Below are positions 34,736 to 43,886 of a stretch of 64,000 nt of DNA, piece by piece. Origin of the DNA: Falsihalocynthiibacter halioticoli (GTDB lineage Bacteria > Pseudomonadota > Alphaproteobacteria > Rhodobacterales > Rhodobacteraceae); contig NZ_JAOYFC010000001.1 of NCBI RefSeq assembly GCF_025802015.1, positions 1 through 64,000 on the forward strand. The letters run 5' to 3'. The position numbers and the translations under genes are program-made. The stretch's first letter is position 1, and each line of letters opens with the position of its first letter. The notes beneath the pieces are model-generated. The model saw nothing but the letters and a program-made list of their open reading frames with translations, ran no database searches and was not told the origin of the DNA.

Positions 34736-35350
34736 TCAATTGTTTGGCAATGGTTTCACCATAAGCACCCAGTTTTCTTCTGGTCCGTCCCAATCTCCGT
34801 TTGTCATGGGACGCCGAGCCAACTCCGAGAAACCCCATTTCTGATAGAGTCGGATCGCGCCGGTGTTATTATTGGCAACGGCGAGTGCAATAGATGCGTG
34901 GTGGCCCTCACGTGCGAGTTTTTCAGCCTGTTGCATCAGCAACGCTGCATGCCCCCGACCGCGATACTCGGGGAGAGTTGCGATAACGTTAAGGCACCAA
35001 CACCCTGGAACCATGTTCTCAAGCTCGACGAGGGGAACCCAAATCGGGTCCACGCCATCTGTTGGAACCGGTTCTGTTGGGTGCGGTTGCCCCATGAGAA
35101 CGGCCTCGACCCCGTCGCCTTGATCCAGCACAATCACAACCCAACCAGAATCCACTTGGTCAAGCTGTTGCAATCGCCCCAACTCCCAAGGATCCCCGCC
35201 CTTGCCAGACGCTTTTGCCCAGATGTTGAACAGCAATCCCCCTGACGCCATGTCATTTGGTCGCGCCACAGTGTGAGCATCGTCAGGATGGAATAGCTGC
35301 AAAGGTGGCGCAATTGCTGCTGTAGATTTTGGACTTTTCGGTGCTTGCAT
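34736..35350 (-). CDS. GNAT-family N-acetyltransferase
   Basis: A 204-residue acetyltransferase. The acetyl-CoA loop is LPEYRGRGHAALLM (about residues 127-140), followed by the NNNTGAIRLYQKWGF helix typical of GNAT proteins. The first 25 residues are low in complexity and could be an over-long start; I see no clearly better one. It is upstream of the second acetyltransferase gene and probably co-transcribed. Confidence 0.82.
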   Translation of the reverse strand: MQAPKSPKSTAAIAPPLQLFHPDDAHTVARPNDMASGGLLFNIWAKASGKGGDPWELGRLQQLDQVDSGWVVIVLDQGDGVEAVLMGQPHPTEPVPTDGVDPIWVPLVELENMVPGCWCLNVIATLPEYRGRGHAALLMQQAEKLAREGHHASIALAVANNNTGAIRLYQKWGFSELARRPMTNGDWDGPEENWVLMVKPLPNN

Positions 35351-35605
35351 TAGGCGAGTATAGCGGACTTTCGTTTAGTACTCACATACAGAGCGGCTTG
35401 GGCTGTTGGAAATCATACTCGGCAACCTCGTTGAGTCTGGCCGAGAAATGTCGATGGGTAAAATTGTAGAGATTATCCCTGCCGTAGTTGCCTTACCCAA
35501 ACTCACAGGAGTTTCCGCTTTTTCGTCAGGTTCAAAAAAGTTTGTTACGCGTGAAAGCAACCGCTGTTCGCTATTTCTTTCAAACAATCGCTACGTTTGC
35601 AGAGC

Positions 35606-36796
35606 TTACTCGACAGGCGTTCCAAAGATGGTGGCGGCAACGCCTAGAATAGCCATGACTGTGAAACCGATCGCGTAGGTTTTCGCGTTATTTCGCCAGG
35701 CTCGAATTGCGGCGATGGTAGCTTGTAGGGAATAATATAGCGCGAAGGCCCTTGATGCGTAGCTGATGATTTCAAAAATGTCGGCAGTCCAAGTTAACAA
35801 CAAGCCGATGCCGGCTAGTAATGCATAAGCCAACTTTTCGGAGACAACACCATTGGTGGCTTCGGCAAACAAGCCTCCAGAGCCGCTCGTGTCTGCGATG
35901 GCTGCGCTGAACTGTGCGCTTAGTGCGGCAACAACTAAAAGAAGCGGTAGAATAGGAGCAACGACATGCATCATGTCGATGATTGCTGTTTCATTTAGTG
36001 AATTGGGGTCGGTATCGAATGCATAGGTCAATAGGACGATGTAGACGCAGTAGATGCCGGTTGCGATCCACTGTGCTAGTCGCATAGAGCGAATTCGCGT
36101 GGGAGCGTCATAGGTATTGCCAAGATAGCGCGATGTCTCAAAACCTTGCACCGTCACAATCAGCCCTGCCATTAGTGCAAGTCCAGCCCAGCCGGACACA
36201 CGGGGTGTATCGAAATGCAGAGCGTTCTGGTTTGCAACGTCTCCGAAATGAACGGCAAGGCCAAATAGAAGCCCTGCGATAATTGCCAGTTTCAAGCCAA
36301 CGGAAACCTGTTCCATCCGTTCAAGCGCTGTGTAGCCTCGGGTCATTCCAGTAAACAGGATCAAGAGAAATACTGCAGACGTCAGCAAATTGGCGTGAAA
36401 ATGGTCGTTCAATTGGGTGAGGCTCACACCAAATGCGCCGAAAAGGTTGAGGTAATATGCAACCGAAATAATGAACGCAAACGCCAGAACGCCCGATGCG
36501 GCGGTTTCGAGCCTTACAAGTAATTTGGAGGGTGCTGGTTCTGTTTCTGCGTCATGGATATTGTAGCGGATCGCACTGCCGAAGAAATACGCAACTGCGC
36601 ACAATCCGATCATGATGATTGGAGCATAGCCACCGTAGCTGACATCAAGGATCGGACCAAGAACGAGGAAGCCACTTCCAATTATCGAGGCCAATGGCGT
36701 GATCGTTGCCCGCCAAAGTCGTGAGTCGGCCACTCGCGGCCAGATAAGCAACGCACCGAATATCGTGACGACCAAAAGGATTAAGGCGTTAAGCAT
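35606..36796 (-). CDS. APC-like multi-pass membrane protein, substrate unknown
   Basis: A 396-residue protein with about 11 hydrophobic helices. An early ASIIGSGFLVLGPIL segment resembles the broken first helix of APC-fold (amino-acid/polyamine/organocation) transporters, and VQGFETSRYLG fits the matching inverted repeat. FSAAIADTSGSGGLF is in a later helix. No paired soluble subunit is seen, so it would act as a secondary transporter or a sensor. No strong ribosome-binding site precedes the ATG. The substrate cannot be read. Confidence 0.72.
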   Translation of the reverse strand: MLNALILLVVTIFGALLIWPRVADSRLWRATITPLASIIGSGFLVLGPILDVSYGGYAPIIMIGLCAVAYFFGSAIRYNIHDAETEPAPSKLLVRLETAASGVLAFAFIISVAYYLNLFGAFGVSLTQLNDHFHANLLTSAVFLLILFTGMTRGYTALERMEQVSVGLKLAIIAGLLFGLAVHFGDVANQNALHFDTPRVSGWAGLALMAGLIVTVQGFETSRYLGNTYDAPTRIRSMRLAQWIATGIYCVYIVLLTYAFDTDPNSLNETAIIDMMHVVAPILPLLLVVAALSAQFSAAIADTSGSGGLFAEATNGVVSEKLAYALLAGIGLLLTWTADIFEIISYASRAFALYYSLQATIAAIRAWRNNAKTYAIGFTVMAILGVAATIFGTPVE

Positions 36797-36945
36797 AAGG
36801 TGATAAAACCGAACGGGCTCTTACTAGGCAGTCGTGGAGTAGCCCTGAGAAGCGTTTATGCATGGTCTACCTTTCCGGACCGCTCAATTACATACAGCTA
36901 TATTAAGGGCAAACACGGCAAATTCGCGAAGCCGCGAAGGCAAGC

Positions 36946-37836
36946 TTATTCAACTGCAGACCAATCGGAGTTTGGATCATAAGTGGTTATCTCTGCGGTT
37001 TGGTCGAGTGTTTCGGGGCCAAAGTCGGCCTCGTACACAATACCGTTCTCGCCAACCATAAATGAGTGGATGCCTGTCTCTCCATACTCTGCGGGTACAG
37101 CGAGTAGGGCGTGCCCGGCGATAAATTTATCACCGACAAAGTAGGAGTGGGCTCCTCCGGGCGCATTCTCTCCTTGTCCTTGCAAGATTGAATAGGTGTA
37201 CCCAAGAAATGGTTCGGCTTCATAGTCTGCTTCGCCATCACTCCAACCAGTGGCCGCCGCTCTTGCGAGTGCTGCGCCGACAAATCCTTCGTCCTCCGGC
37301 CAGAACAATCCGTTTCGCTCGCCGGGGTCGGAAATGATGGTCTGGGCGAACTCCATAACCCCATCACCGTTGTGGTCGACAAGGCGGAAGGCCGCCTGAA
37401 GGTCAACGTAGGCTTCTAGTAAATCGATAACTTCAAGTTCGTTTAAGCCGATTTCGCGAGCCGATAGCTCTTCAATTCCGGCCTCTATGTCGAAGCGCCA
37501 GCCGTCCGCTGTGCGAGAAATCGGAATTGGAAATGGCCAGCTATCTTCACCCAACAGAAGTACAACTTCATTTTCTTGGGGCTGAAAACGGTAGCCTTCG
37601 GCATACATGCTAAGCACGTCTTGCCGCCTCTGTTGATCTTCTGCGGGATCTCCGGTTCCGATCAGATCTTCGGCTTCCGGCCCGAAAATAGTAAGCAGCT
37701 CACTTTGATTGTTGGCCTCTAAAGCTCCGACGAATGCCTCCAGTGCAGCTTGCGGGGTGTCAAATCGAGCGCCTTCCGAGAGCGCTGGGCTTGTTGTTGC
37801 AGCAAGCAACAAAACTGAAAATGCCGTTCTACGCAT
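36946..37836 (-). CDS. DUF2950-family exported protein
   Basis: A 296-residue protein with a signal peptide (MRRTAFSVLLLAATTSPALSE). The mature part follows the DUF2950 pattern: FDTPQAALEAFVGAL near the start, DGWRFDIEAGIEEL, a LLEAYVDLQAAFR stretch, PFLGYTYSILQGQG, and a final IVYEADFGPET. GGAG precedes the ATG at 37836. It starts four bases after the DUF3300 gene; the two families are often found as a pair. The function is unknown; an envelope role is assumed from the signals. Confidence 0.85.
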   Translation of the reverse strand: MRRTAFSVLLLAATTSPALSEGARFDTPQAALEAFVGALEANNQSELLTIFGPEAEDLIGTGDPAEDQQRRQDVLSMYAEGYRFQPQENEVVLLLGEDSWPFPIPISRTADGWRFDIEAGIEELSAREIGLNELEVIDLLEAYVDLQAAFRLVDHNGDGVMEFAQTIISDPGERNGLFWPEDEGFVGAALARAAATGWSDGEADYEAEPFLGYTYSILQGQGENAPGGAHSYFVGDKFIAGHALLAVPAEYGETGIHSFMVGENGIVYEADFGPETLDQTAEITTYDPNSDWSAVE

Positions 37837-37840
37837 ACTA

Positions 37841-39169
37841 TTATCTCCGCTTGGCTTTGGCGGCATGCCCACGCTTGGATGCCTTATGAGCTTTGGCGCC
37901 CGACGTTTTTTTCTTCATCGCTTGTCCCTTGGCCGCTGAAGCTTTCTTCTTTGCGGTCGCAGCTTTTTTCACTTGCGGTTTCTTGGCGGTCTGCGGTTTC
38001 TTCGCGACGGGCTTTTTGGTTGCGTCTGGCCGTTTGGTTCGGTCGACGACCTGTTTTTTCGCAGCGGCTTTGTTTGGGTCGATATTGCCTCGGTCCACCT
38101 TTGGCAGTGATTTGTCTCCGTTGCCCCTGTTCGCCAGAGCAGCGCCACCTGCAACAGCCCCCGCACCGGCGACCGCTGCCTTAGTTCGGTCCCGACTAAT
38201 ATCTTTTGCGCCAGTTTCGCGGCTCAATTTATCGCGGAGCTCATCTGTACGGCCTTCAGGGCGGTTGATTGGCAATTCGCCGCGTCCTGTTTCCGGTTTT
38301 TTGTGATCAGCGATTTTATCGCGCGCCGCTTGTTGGCGGTCGGGGTCGGGTTTCCAGCCGATATCGGTGCGATCACCCAGATCGATGTTATTGCCAATGT
38401 TGACGTTTCCATCGACGTCTATGTCAATGTCCGGATCTCTGATGATCGGGTTTCCGCCCCAGCCGCCGCAATTCCGGCATCCCCAATAGTCATTCCAATC
38501 GTCGTCATCGTCAAAGATCTCGTCGATCAGTGCAAAGGTTCCAAAGGTCAGCAAGGCTGTGCCGATAACGTCGCCTGTTGATGGGCCAGTGTAAACGGTA
38601 GCCGGATCGTATTGAGGAACGTAAACAGTTTCGGGTTCGGTTGGTGTGATTACAACGTCATCGTCTTCGGTAACCTCGACTGTTTGCTCGGGTCCGGTTA
38701 CAAGCGCGCCACTGTCTATTGCTTGGTCGCGCATAACTTGAACCGCATCCAAAACATCATCAGATTGCGCCATCATGGCGGTCCCAACGGTCTCGGTCCA
38801 ATCGATATGGGTTGCCATTTGGCCGACAACTTCGGGGAACGCAGTTGCCAAGACAGCCACAGAAGGATCCCAACCCATTTCATCGATTTCCGGCTCAAGT
38901 TCAGCGGGGTCGCGGTCTGCGTTATCCAGCAAGAAACGTTCGGCCTTAACAACCTCGAGAGGCTGTGTTGCGGCAACAAATATCTGGATGAGCAGCGTGT
39001 CAGGGTAGAGGGCGACCGGAGCAACGAGAGTCTGCAATTCCGCGTCTGTTAAGAGGCTCGCGTCTGTGCCTGCGGCGCTATCTGCTTCAACAGTGGTATC
39101 GGAAGTTTCTTGTGCAAGCAGGGCCGTAGATGCACTGATACCAATAGCAATGACTATACATCTAAACAT
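37841..39169 (-). CDS. DUF3300-family exported protein with histone-H1-like tail
   Basis: A 442-residue protein with a signal peptide (about residues 1-20), a DUF3300 domain (about 40-190; LVAPVALYPDTLLIQIFVAAT, EMGWDPSVAVLATAFP, YVPQYDPATVY), a short DDDDD stretch and CRNCGGWGG near residue 230, a DxD-rich beta-like region (DIDIDVDGNVNIG), and a C-terminal tail of about 70 residues made almost only of Lys, Ala and Pro-type residues (KKPVAKKPQTAKKPQVKKAA), as in histone H1. A tail this basic could bind nucleic acid, acidic polysaccharide or the cell wall. AAGGAT precedes the start. Confidence 0.83.
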   Translation of the reverse strand: MFRCIVIAIGISASTALLAQETSDTTVEADSAAGTDASLLTDAELQTLVAPVALYPDTLLIQIFVAATQPLEVVKAERFLLDNADRDPAELEPEIDEMGWDPSVAVLATAFPEVVGQMATHIDWTETVGTAMMAQSDDVLDAVQVMRDQAIDSGALVTGPEQTVEVTEDDDVVITPTEPETVYVPQYDPATVYTGPSTGDVIGTALLTFGTFALIDEIFDDDDDWNDYWGCRNCGGWGGNPIIRDPDIDIDVDGNVNIGNNIDLGDRTDIGWKPDPDRQQAARDKIADHKKPETGRGELPINRPEGRTDELRDKLSRETGAKDISRDRTKAAVAGAGAVAGGAALANRGNGDKSLPKVDRGNIDPNKAAAKKQVVDRTKRPDATKKPVAKKPQTAKKPQVKKAATAKKKASAAKGQAMKKKTSGAKAHKASKRGHAAKAKRR

Positions 39170-39292
39170 AATTTGATCCTTAAATTTCTTCTAGGATCAA
39201 CCAAGTCCGCGATTCTGGCAAGTCACGGCTTGTGCAGGAACTCTTTGTGAACAGAAACCGAAAGAAGTTGGATGCTTTCAGGTCAGGTTCCG

Positions 39293-39769
39293 TTACTCGA
39301 CGGGCCGAATTTCCCCTGTGTCCAAAACTGCTGATGCGTCGATCTCTTCTGCGTCCAGCATTGTCGCAACGCGTTCGAGATTGGCAACCAGCATGGCTTG
39401 CTCCCAGTCTTCCATCGCCGCGAATTTACGGACAAACCGTTGTTGCAACGGGTCTGGCGCATCTTGCAGAATTGAGCGTCCCGCGTCGGTCAGCAAGATA
39501 TTGATTTGTCGACGATCCTGCGTGGATTTTTCGCGGACAGCCAAGCCATCACGCACTAGTTTATCTACCAAGGACGTTACAGTTCCTTGTGAAACGCGCA
39601 TGCGCTGCGAAATAGCCTTGGCGGTCGCATATCCATTTTCCGAAATGATTTGCAGAACGCGGAACTGGGTGGGCGTAACACCGGTCGATTGGCGGATTTC
39701 GCGTCCGAATAGCTCTGTCGCACGTACAATTCGTCTTAGAGCAATCAAGCTACTATCGATGCGGTCCAC
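39293..39769 (-). CDS. ectR: MarR-family regulator of ectoine synthesis (EctR)
   Basis: A 158-residue winged-helix repressor (VTPTQFRVLQIISENG, AISQRMRVSQGTVTSLVDKLVRDGL, then the wing STQDRRQINILLTDAGR), with dimerisation helices at both ends. The GTG start at 39769 has GGAGG four bases upstream and a conserved EctR-like start (DSSLIALRRIVRATE); an ATG 45 bases upstream is possible. It is divergent from ectABC-ask, as EctR usually is, and should repress the ectoine promoter at low osmolarity. Confidence 0.87.
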   Translation of the reverse strand: MDRIDSSLIALRRIVRATELFGREIRQSTGVTPTQFRVLQIISENGYATAKAISQRMRVSQGTVTSLVDKLVRDGLAVREKSTQDRRQINILLTDAGRSILQDAPDPLQQRFVRKFAAMEDWEQAMLVANLERVATMLDAEEIDASAVLDTGEIRPVE

Positions 39770-39924
39770 GTTGCCTCCATTGATTTGATTGGCAAAGCAT
39801 ACCTCCTTCTTCATTTTGGGTACATATCTTTAATTTGTTTGATCCACGAAGCAGTTTCAATGGGGGGTGTGCTTAATTTTGTGCAGTTTTTGTGACGATT
39901 TGCCGTGTATAGCGTAAATTTTGC

Positions 39925-39987
39925 TTTGACTGTTGAAAATACTTTCCTTCGATGTTACTTCGCCTTTCGAAGCAAAAGGAGTTCAAA
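39925..39987 (+). promoter_or_regulatory. Candidate ectA promoter region
   Basis: TTTGAC at about 39925 is a plausible -35 element in the 218-base gap between ectR and ectA. The ribosome-binding site AAAAGGAG lies just before the ATG at 39988. I could not assign a -10 box or an EctR operator with confidence. Confidence 0.35.
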
Positions 39988-40518
39988 ATGCAGCACCCCG
40001 CTCAATCAATGCGCATTGACTTGCCAACACTACGCAAACCCAATGCCAAAGATGGCGCAAATATCTGGAAGCTAGTAAGAGCCTGCCGGCCGCTGGATGA
40101 GAACTCCATGTATTGCAACCTTCTGCAGTGCGATCATTTTGCCGACACCTGTGTTCTTGCGGAGATGTCCGGCGAGGTCGTGGGCTGGGTTTCTGCCTAT
40201 GTCATGCCAAACGAACCCGACACTTTGTTCGTCTGGCAAGTTGCTGTATCCGAAGCCGCCCGCGGCCAAGGGCTTGGCCGTTTGATGCTGCAGAACATCT
40301 TAAACCGCTCGGAATGCAAAGACGTAACCCGTCTCCAAACGACCATTACCGCCGATAATGAGGCTTCCTGGGCCTTGTTCCGCAAGTTTGCCCGCCTTCA
40401 AGACGGCGAGTTAGAGAATGCGCCTTACTTCACGCAAGCGCTGCATTTTCAGGAACGCCACAAAACCGAGCACATGGTCACCATTCAGCTGGAAAACCGA
40501 GTGAAAATGGCCGCTTAA
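39988..40518 (+). CDS. ectA: Diaminobutyrate acetyltransferase
   Basis: A 176-residue GNAT enzyme that acetylates L-2,4-diaminobutyrate at N-gamma with acetyl-CoA, the second step from aspartate semialdehyde to ectoine. Seen: LRKPNAKDGANIWKLV, LDENSMYCNLLQCDHF, FVWQVAVSEAARGQGLG (acetyl-CoA loop) and TTITADNEASWALFRKFA. The ATG at 39988 has AAAAGGAG upstream. It is the first gene of ectABC-ask. Confidence 0.95.
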   Translation: MQHPAQSMRIDLPTLRKPNAKDGANIWKLVRACRPLDENSMYCNLLQCDHFADTCVLAEMSGEVVGWVSAYVMPNEPDTLFVWQVAVSEAARGQGLGRLMLQNILNRSECKDVTRLQTTITADNEASWALFRKFARLQDGELENAPYFTQALHFQERHKTEHMVTIQLENRVKMAA

Positions 40519-40596
40519 GTTATGCGCCTGCCTCTCGCATCCAGCCTGCTAAATCTACATCCCCATCCGAATCCGCCAACGCCTGAAAGAGGTCGT

Positions 40597-41883
40597 ATGT
40601 CTACGAATCTGTCCGATATCTCCATTTTCCCACGCCGTGAATCTGAAGCACGAAGCTATTGCCGTGGCTTTGACACTGTTTTTGTGTCAGCCAAAGGCTC
40701 TGAAATGACATCCCATGATGGAACCCGTTATATCGATTTCCTCGCGGGGTGCTCTTCTCTGAACTACGGTCATAATGATCCGGACCTAAAGGCCGCGCTG
40801 ATAGACCATATTCAGGTCGATGGCATTGCTCATGGGCTGGACATGCATACAGACACCAAGGCTGCCTTTATCGAAACCTTCGAAAAACAGATCCTTGCCC
40901 CACGCGACATGCCACATAAGCTGATGTTTACGGGGCCAACGGGTGCGAACGCAGTTGAAGCGGCTATGAAAATTGCTCGCAAGTCTACGGGGCGCACCAA
41001 TATTATCGCCTTCACCAACGGCTTCCACGGCGTTACCCAAGGGGCGCTGGCGGCTACTGGGAATGGCTATCACCGCGGCGGTGCGGGCACCTCGCTGAAT
41101 GGTGTCACGCGGATGCCATACGATGATTATCTCGCAGATAACGGCGACACCACTGCTTACCTCGAAGCGATGCTCGAAGATCAATCAAGCGGGCTGGATG
41201 CTCCTGCAGCGTTCATCCTTGAAACTGTGCAAGGCGAGGGTGGCCTGAATGCCGCCAGCCCTGAATGGCTGAATCGCATTGCCGACTTGGCAAAGAAATC
41301 TGGCGCGCTTCTTATCATTGATGATGTTCAGGCAGGCTGTGGTCGAACCGGCAAGTTCTTCTCCTTCGAAGACATGGGTATTTCGCCTGATATCATCACA
41401 ATGGCAAAATCGGTTTCCGGATTTGGTCTGCCTATGGGGCTGGTTCTTGTTAAGCCCGAGCATGATGTGATGGGGCCAGCCGAACACAACGGCACGTTCC
41501 GTGGTAACAACCATGCTTTCGTTACGGCGCGCGTTGCTATCGAAAAATTCTGGGCGGACGATCGGTTTGAGCAAGACATCAAACGACGGGCGGAGCTGGT
41601 TACACAAGGGCTTCAAACCATTGCCGATATGGTACCGAATGCGTACCTGAAAGGCCGTGGCATGATGATCGGCGTCGATGTTGGTTGCGGCGAGTTGGCA
41701 GGCGACATCTGCGCGCTTGCTTTCGAACGAGGCTTGATCGTTGAAACTTCCGGTCCGAGAGATGAAGTCGTCAAAATTCTTGCGCCGCTCACAACACCAG
41801 ATGAAACCCTAAGCGCCGGAATGGACATTCTTATTGGCGCGGCTCGTCATATCGTAAACACACAAAAGATTGCTGCGGAGTAG
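40597..41883 (+). CDS. ectB: Diaminobutyrate-2-oxoglutarate transaminase
   Basis: A 428-residue class III PLP aminotransferase that makes L-2,4-diaminobutyrate from aspartate semialdehyde and glutamate. Family features: FLAGCSSLNYGHNDP, FTGPTGANAVEAAMKIARK, LIIDDVQAGCGRTGKFF and the PLP lysine in MAKSVSGFGLP. The ATG at 40597 has AAAGAGG upstream; an earlier in-frame codon at 40522 gives a proline-rich start foreign to EctB. It begins 78 bases after ectA and runs almost into ectC. Confidence 0.95.
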   Translation: MSTNLSDISIFPRRESEARSYCRGFDTVFVSAKGSEMTSHDGTRYIDFLAGCSSLNYGHNDPDLKAALIDHIQVDGIAHGLDMHTDTKAAFIETFEKQILAPRDMPHKLMFTGPTGANAVEAAMKIARKSTGRTNIIAFTNGFHGVTQGALAATGNGYHRGGAGTSLNGVTRMPYDDYLADNGDTTAYLEAMLEDQSSGLDAPAAFILETVQGEGGLNAASPEWLNRIADLAKKSGALLIIDDVQAGCGRTGKFFSFEDMGISPDIITMAKSVSGFGLPMGLVLVKPEHDVMGPAEHNGTFRGNNHAFVTARVAIEKFWADDRFEQDIKRRAELVTQGLQTIADMVPNAYLKGRGMMIGVDVGCGELAGDICALAFERGLIVETSGPRDEVVKILAPLTTPDETLSAGMDILIGAARHIVNTQKIAAE

Positions 41884-41887
41884 TAGA

Positions 41888-42292
41888 ATGATCGTAAGAG
41901 ACCTGAACAAAATTATCGAAGCCAACGGCGAGCGAGTTGTATCAGACGCAAAATGGCGCAGCGTGCGCATGTTGTTGGCAGACGATGGCATGGGGTTTTC
42001 CTTCCACATCACATACCTCGAAGCAGGTTCTGAACACACGTTCGAATACAAGAACCACTTCGAGAGCGTCTTCTGTATGAAAGGCAGCGGTTCAATCACC
42101 GATATTGCAACCGGCGAAACCCACGAGATCAAACAGGGTGTGATGTACGCACTTAACAAGCATGACCGCCATATTCTTCGCGCTGATGAAGAGTTGGTCA
42201 TGGCGTGCTGCTTCAACCCGCCTGTTACTGGCAAAGAAGTCCATCGCGAAGATGGCTCCTATGCCGCTGCAGAAGACTTGGAAACAGCCTAA
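41888..42292 (+). CDS. ectC: Ectoine synthase
   Basis: A 134-residue cupin that closes the ring of N-gamma-acetyl-diaminobutyrate to form ectoine. It starts with MIVRDLNKI and has the conserved EHTFEYKNHFESVFCMKGSGSI core, YALNKHDRH and CCFNPPVTG. The ATG at 41888 lies four bases after the ectB stop, with GGAG upstream. Confidence 0.96.
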   Translation: MIVRDLNKIIEANGERVVSDAKWRSVRMLLADDGMGFSFHITYLEAGSEHTFEYKNHFESVFCMKGSGSITDIATGETHEIKQGVMYALNKHDRHILRADEELVMACCFNPPVTGKEVHREDGSYAAAEDLETA

Positions 42293-42322
42293 GAGGGTTC
42301 GGTTCGCACCGGATAACATATT

Positions 42323-43759
42323 GTGAATTTCCCTGAGCATACCGTCGAAAAAATCGGCGGCACTTCCATGTCGCGCATCCACGAGTTGCGCGACACCTTG
42401 ATCATCGGTGACCGCGCCGAGGATCGCTTGTTTCACCGGATGTTTGTCGTTTCGGCGTTCGGCGGGATTACCAACCTGCTGCTAGAGCACAAGAAAACCG
42501 GGAAACCCGGTGTTTTTGCCCTGTTTGCCAATGATGATAATGATCACAGTTGGCTTGACGCGTTGAACGGCGTGACCACGGCAATGAAAGATCAGCATGA
42601 CAAGGTTCTGGATAATCCAGCCGACCGTGCTCTTGCCGAGGATTTCGTCCGCGATCGCATCGAAGGGGCGCGCAACTGTCTCTATGATTTGCGCCGCTTG
42701 TGTTCCTACGGGCATTTCCGGCTGTCGAGCCAGATGATGATCGTCCGCGAACTTCTTTCCGGCTTGGGCGAGGCCCATTCTGCTTTTGTCACATCGCTTA
42801 TGCTTCAGCGTGCTGGCGTAAACGCGCGTTTTGTTGACCTGAGTGGCTGGCGTGACGAAACCGAATGCTCGTTGCAGGAACGTATCAGCAAGGCTTTCTC
42901 TGATGTCGATCTGGCAACGGAACTCCCAATCGTGACGGGATATGCCCAATGTCGAGAAGGGTTGATGCGCGAATATGATCGGGGCTACTCCGAAGTCACT
43001 TTTGCAAATATTGCGGCGTTTACAGGTGCAAGAGAAGCGATCATCCACAAAGAATTCCACCTGTCCTCCGCTGATCCAGCTTTGGTTGGCGTGGAAGAGG
43101 TGCAAAAGCTGGGCCACACGAACTATGACGTGGCTGACCAGCTGTCGAATATGGGAATGGAGGCCATCCATCCCAATGCCGCCAAAATCCTGCGCCAAGC
43201 CAAAGTGGCGCTGCGAGTTACCAACGCGTTTGAGCCCTCCGATCCGGGCACATTGATAGACGAAAAGCCTGCAGAAGCCCCCGCTGTGGAAATTATCACG
43301 GGGCTGAATGTGGTATCTCTGGAGTTGTTCGAGCAGGATATGGTTGGCGTGAAAGGCTATGATACCGCTGCTCTTGATGCGCTGCGTCGGCATAAGGTGC
43401 GTATTGCGTCTAAGATTTCGAACGCCAACACGATCACCCACTATGTAGAGGCACCGTTGAAAACGGTTCGCCGTGTTGTGTCGGATCTGGAAGAGGTTTT
43501 CCCCTCCGCGAGAGTCAGCGCACGGACTGTGTCGATCGTTTCGGCAATCGGGCGTGACCTCACTGGGTTGAAAGCATTCAGTCAGGGAATTCGTGCCTTA
43601 GAGGACGCTGGTATTGAGGTGATCGCAGCCCACCAAGCGCCTCGAAATGTTGATATTCAGTTCGTCCTGCCGCGTGAAGCTGCGGATAAAGCGGTGGTGG
43701 CACTTCATGCTGCTTTGGTTGGTCGCTCTGACATAAAGAGCCTCAAGCAAGCAGCATAA
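42323..43759 (+). CDS. ask: Aspartate kinase linked to ectoine synthesis (Ask_Ect)
   Basis: A 478-residue aspartokinase that phosphorylates aspartate, the first step toward aspartate semialdehyde for EctB. KIGGTSMS near residue 10, the SAFGGITNLLLE block, and two C-terminal ACT domains (about 330-470) are seen. It differs from the lysine/threonine-feedback aspartokinases and matches the dedicated Ask_Ect type, freeing ectoine synthesis from lysine inhibition. The start is GTG at 42323; a GGAT sequence 14 bases upstream is a weak ribosome-binding site. Confidence 0.92.
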   Translation: MNFPEHTVEKIGGTSMSRIHELRDTLIIGDRAEDRLFHRMFVVSAFGGITNLLLEHKKTGKPGVFALFANDDNDHSWLDALNGVTTAMKDQHDKVLDNPADRALAEDFVRDRIEGARNCLYDLRRLCSYGHFRLSSQMMIVRELLSGLGEAHSAFVTSLMLQRAGVNARFVDLSGWRDETECSLQERISKAFSDVDLATELPIVTGYAQCREGLMREYDRGYSEVTFANIAAFTGAREAIIHKEFHLSSADPALVGVEEVQKLGHTNYDVADQLSNMGMEAIHPNAAKILRQAKVALRVTNAFEPSDPGTLIDEKPAEAPAVEIITGLNVVSLELFEQDMVGVKGYDTAALDALRRHKVRIASKISNANTITHYVEAPLKTVRRVVSDLEEVFPSARVSARTVSIVSAIGRDLTGLKAFSQGIRALEDAGIEVIAAHQAPRNVDIQFVLPREAADKAVVALHAALVGRSDIKSLKQAA

Positions 43760-43826
43760 AGATCGCTTGCGGATGCGATTCCAGTTGGAAGTTAAGGGAC
43801 GCAAAAAATTGGCGTGCGTTTAATAT

Positions 43827-43876
43827 CAGGGCGGTGTTTTTTGTGTCCGACGAGGAACAAAACACACACCGCCCTG
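43827..43876. terminator. Bidirectional terminator-like hairpin
   Basis: CAGGGCGGTGT (43827-43837) pairs perfectly with ACACCGCCCTG (43866-43876), and the inner T-rich and A-rich bases can extend the stem. It lies between convergent ask and DUF1254 genes, so it can stop transcripts from both sides. Confidence 0.75.
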
Positions 43877-43886
43877 TACAGAATGC

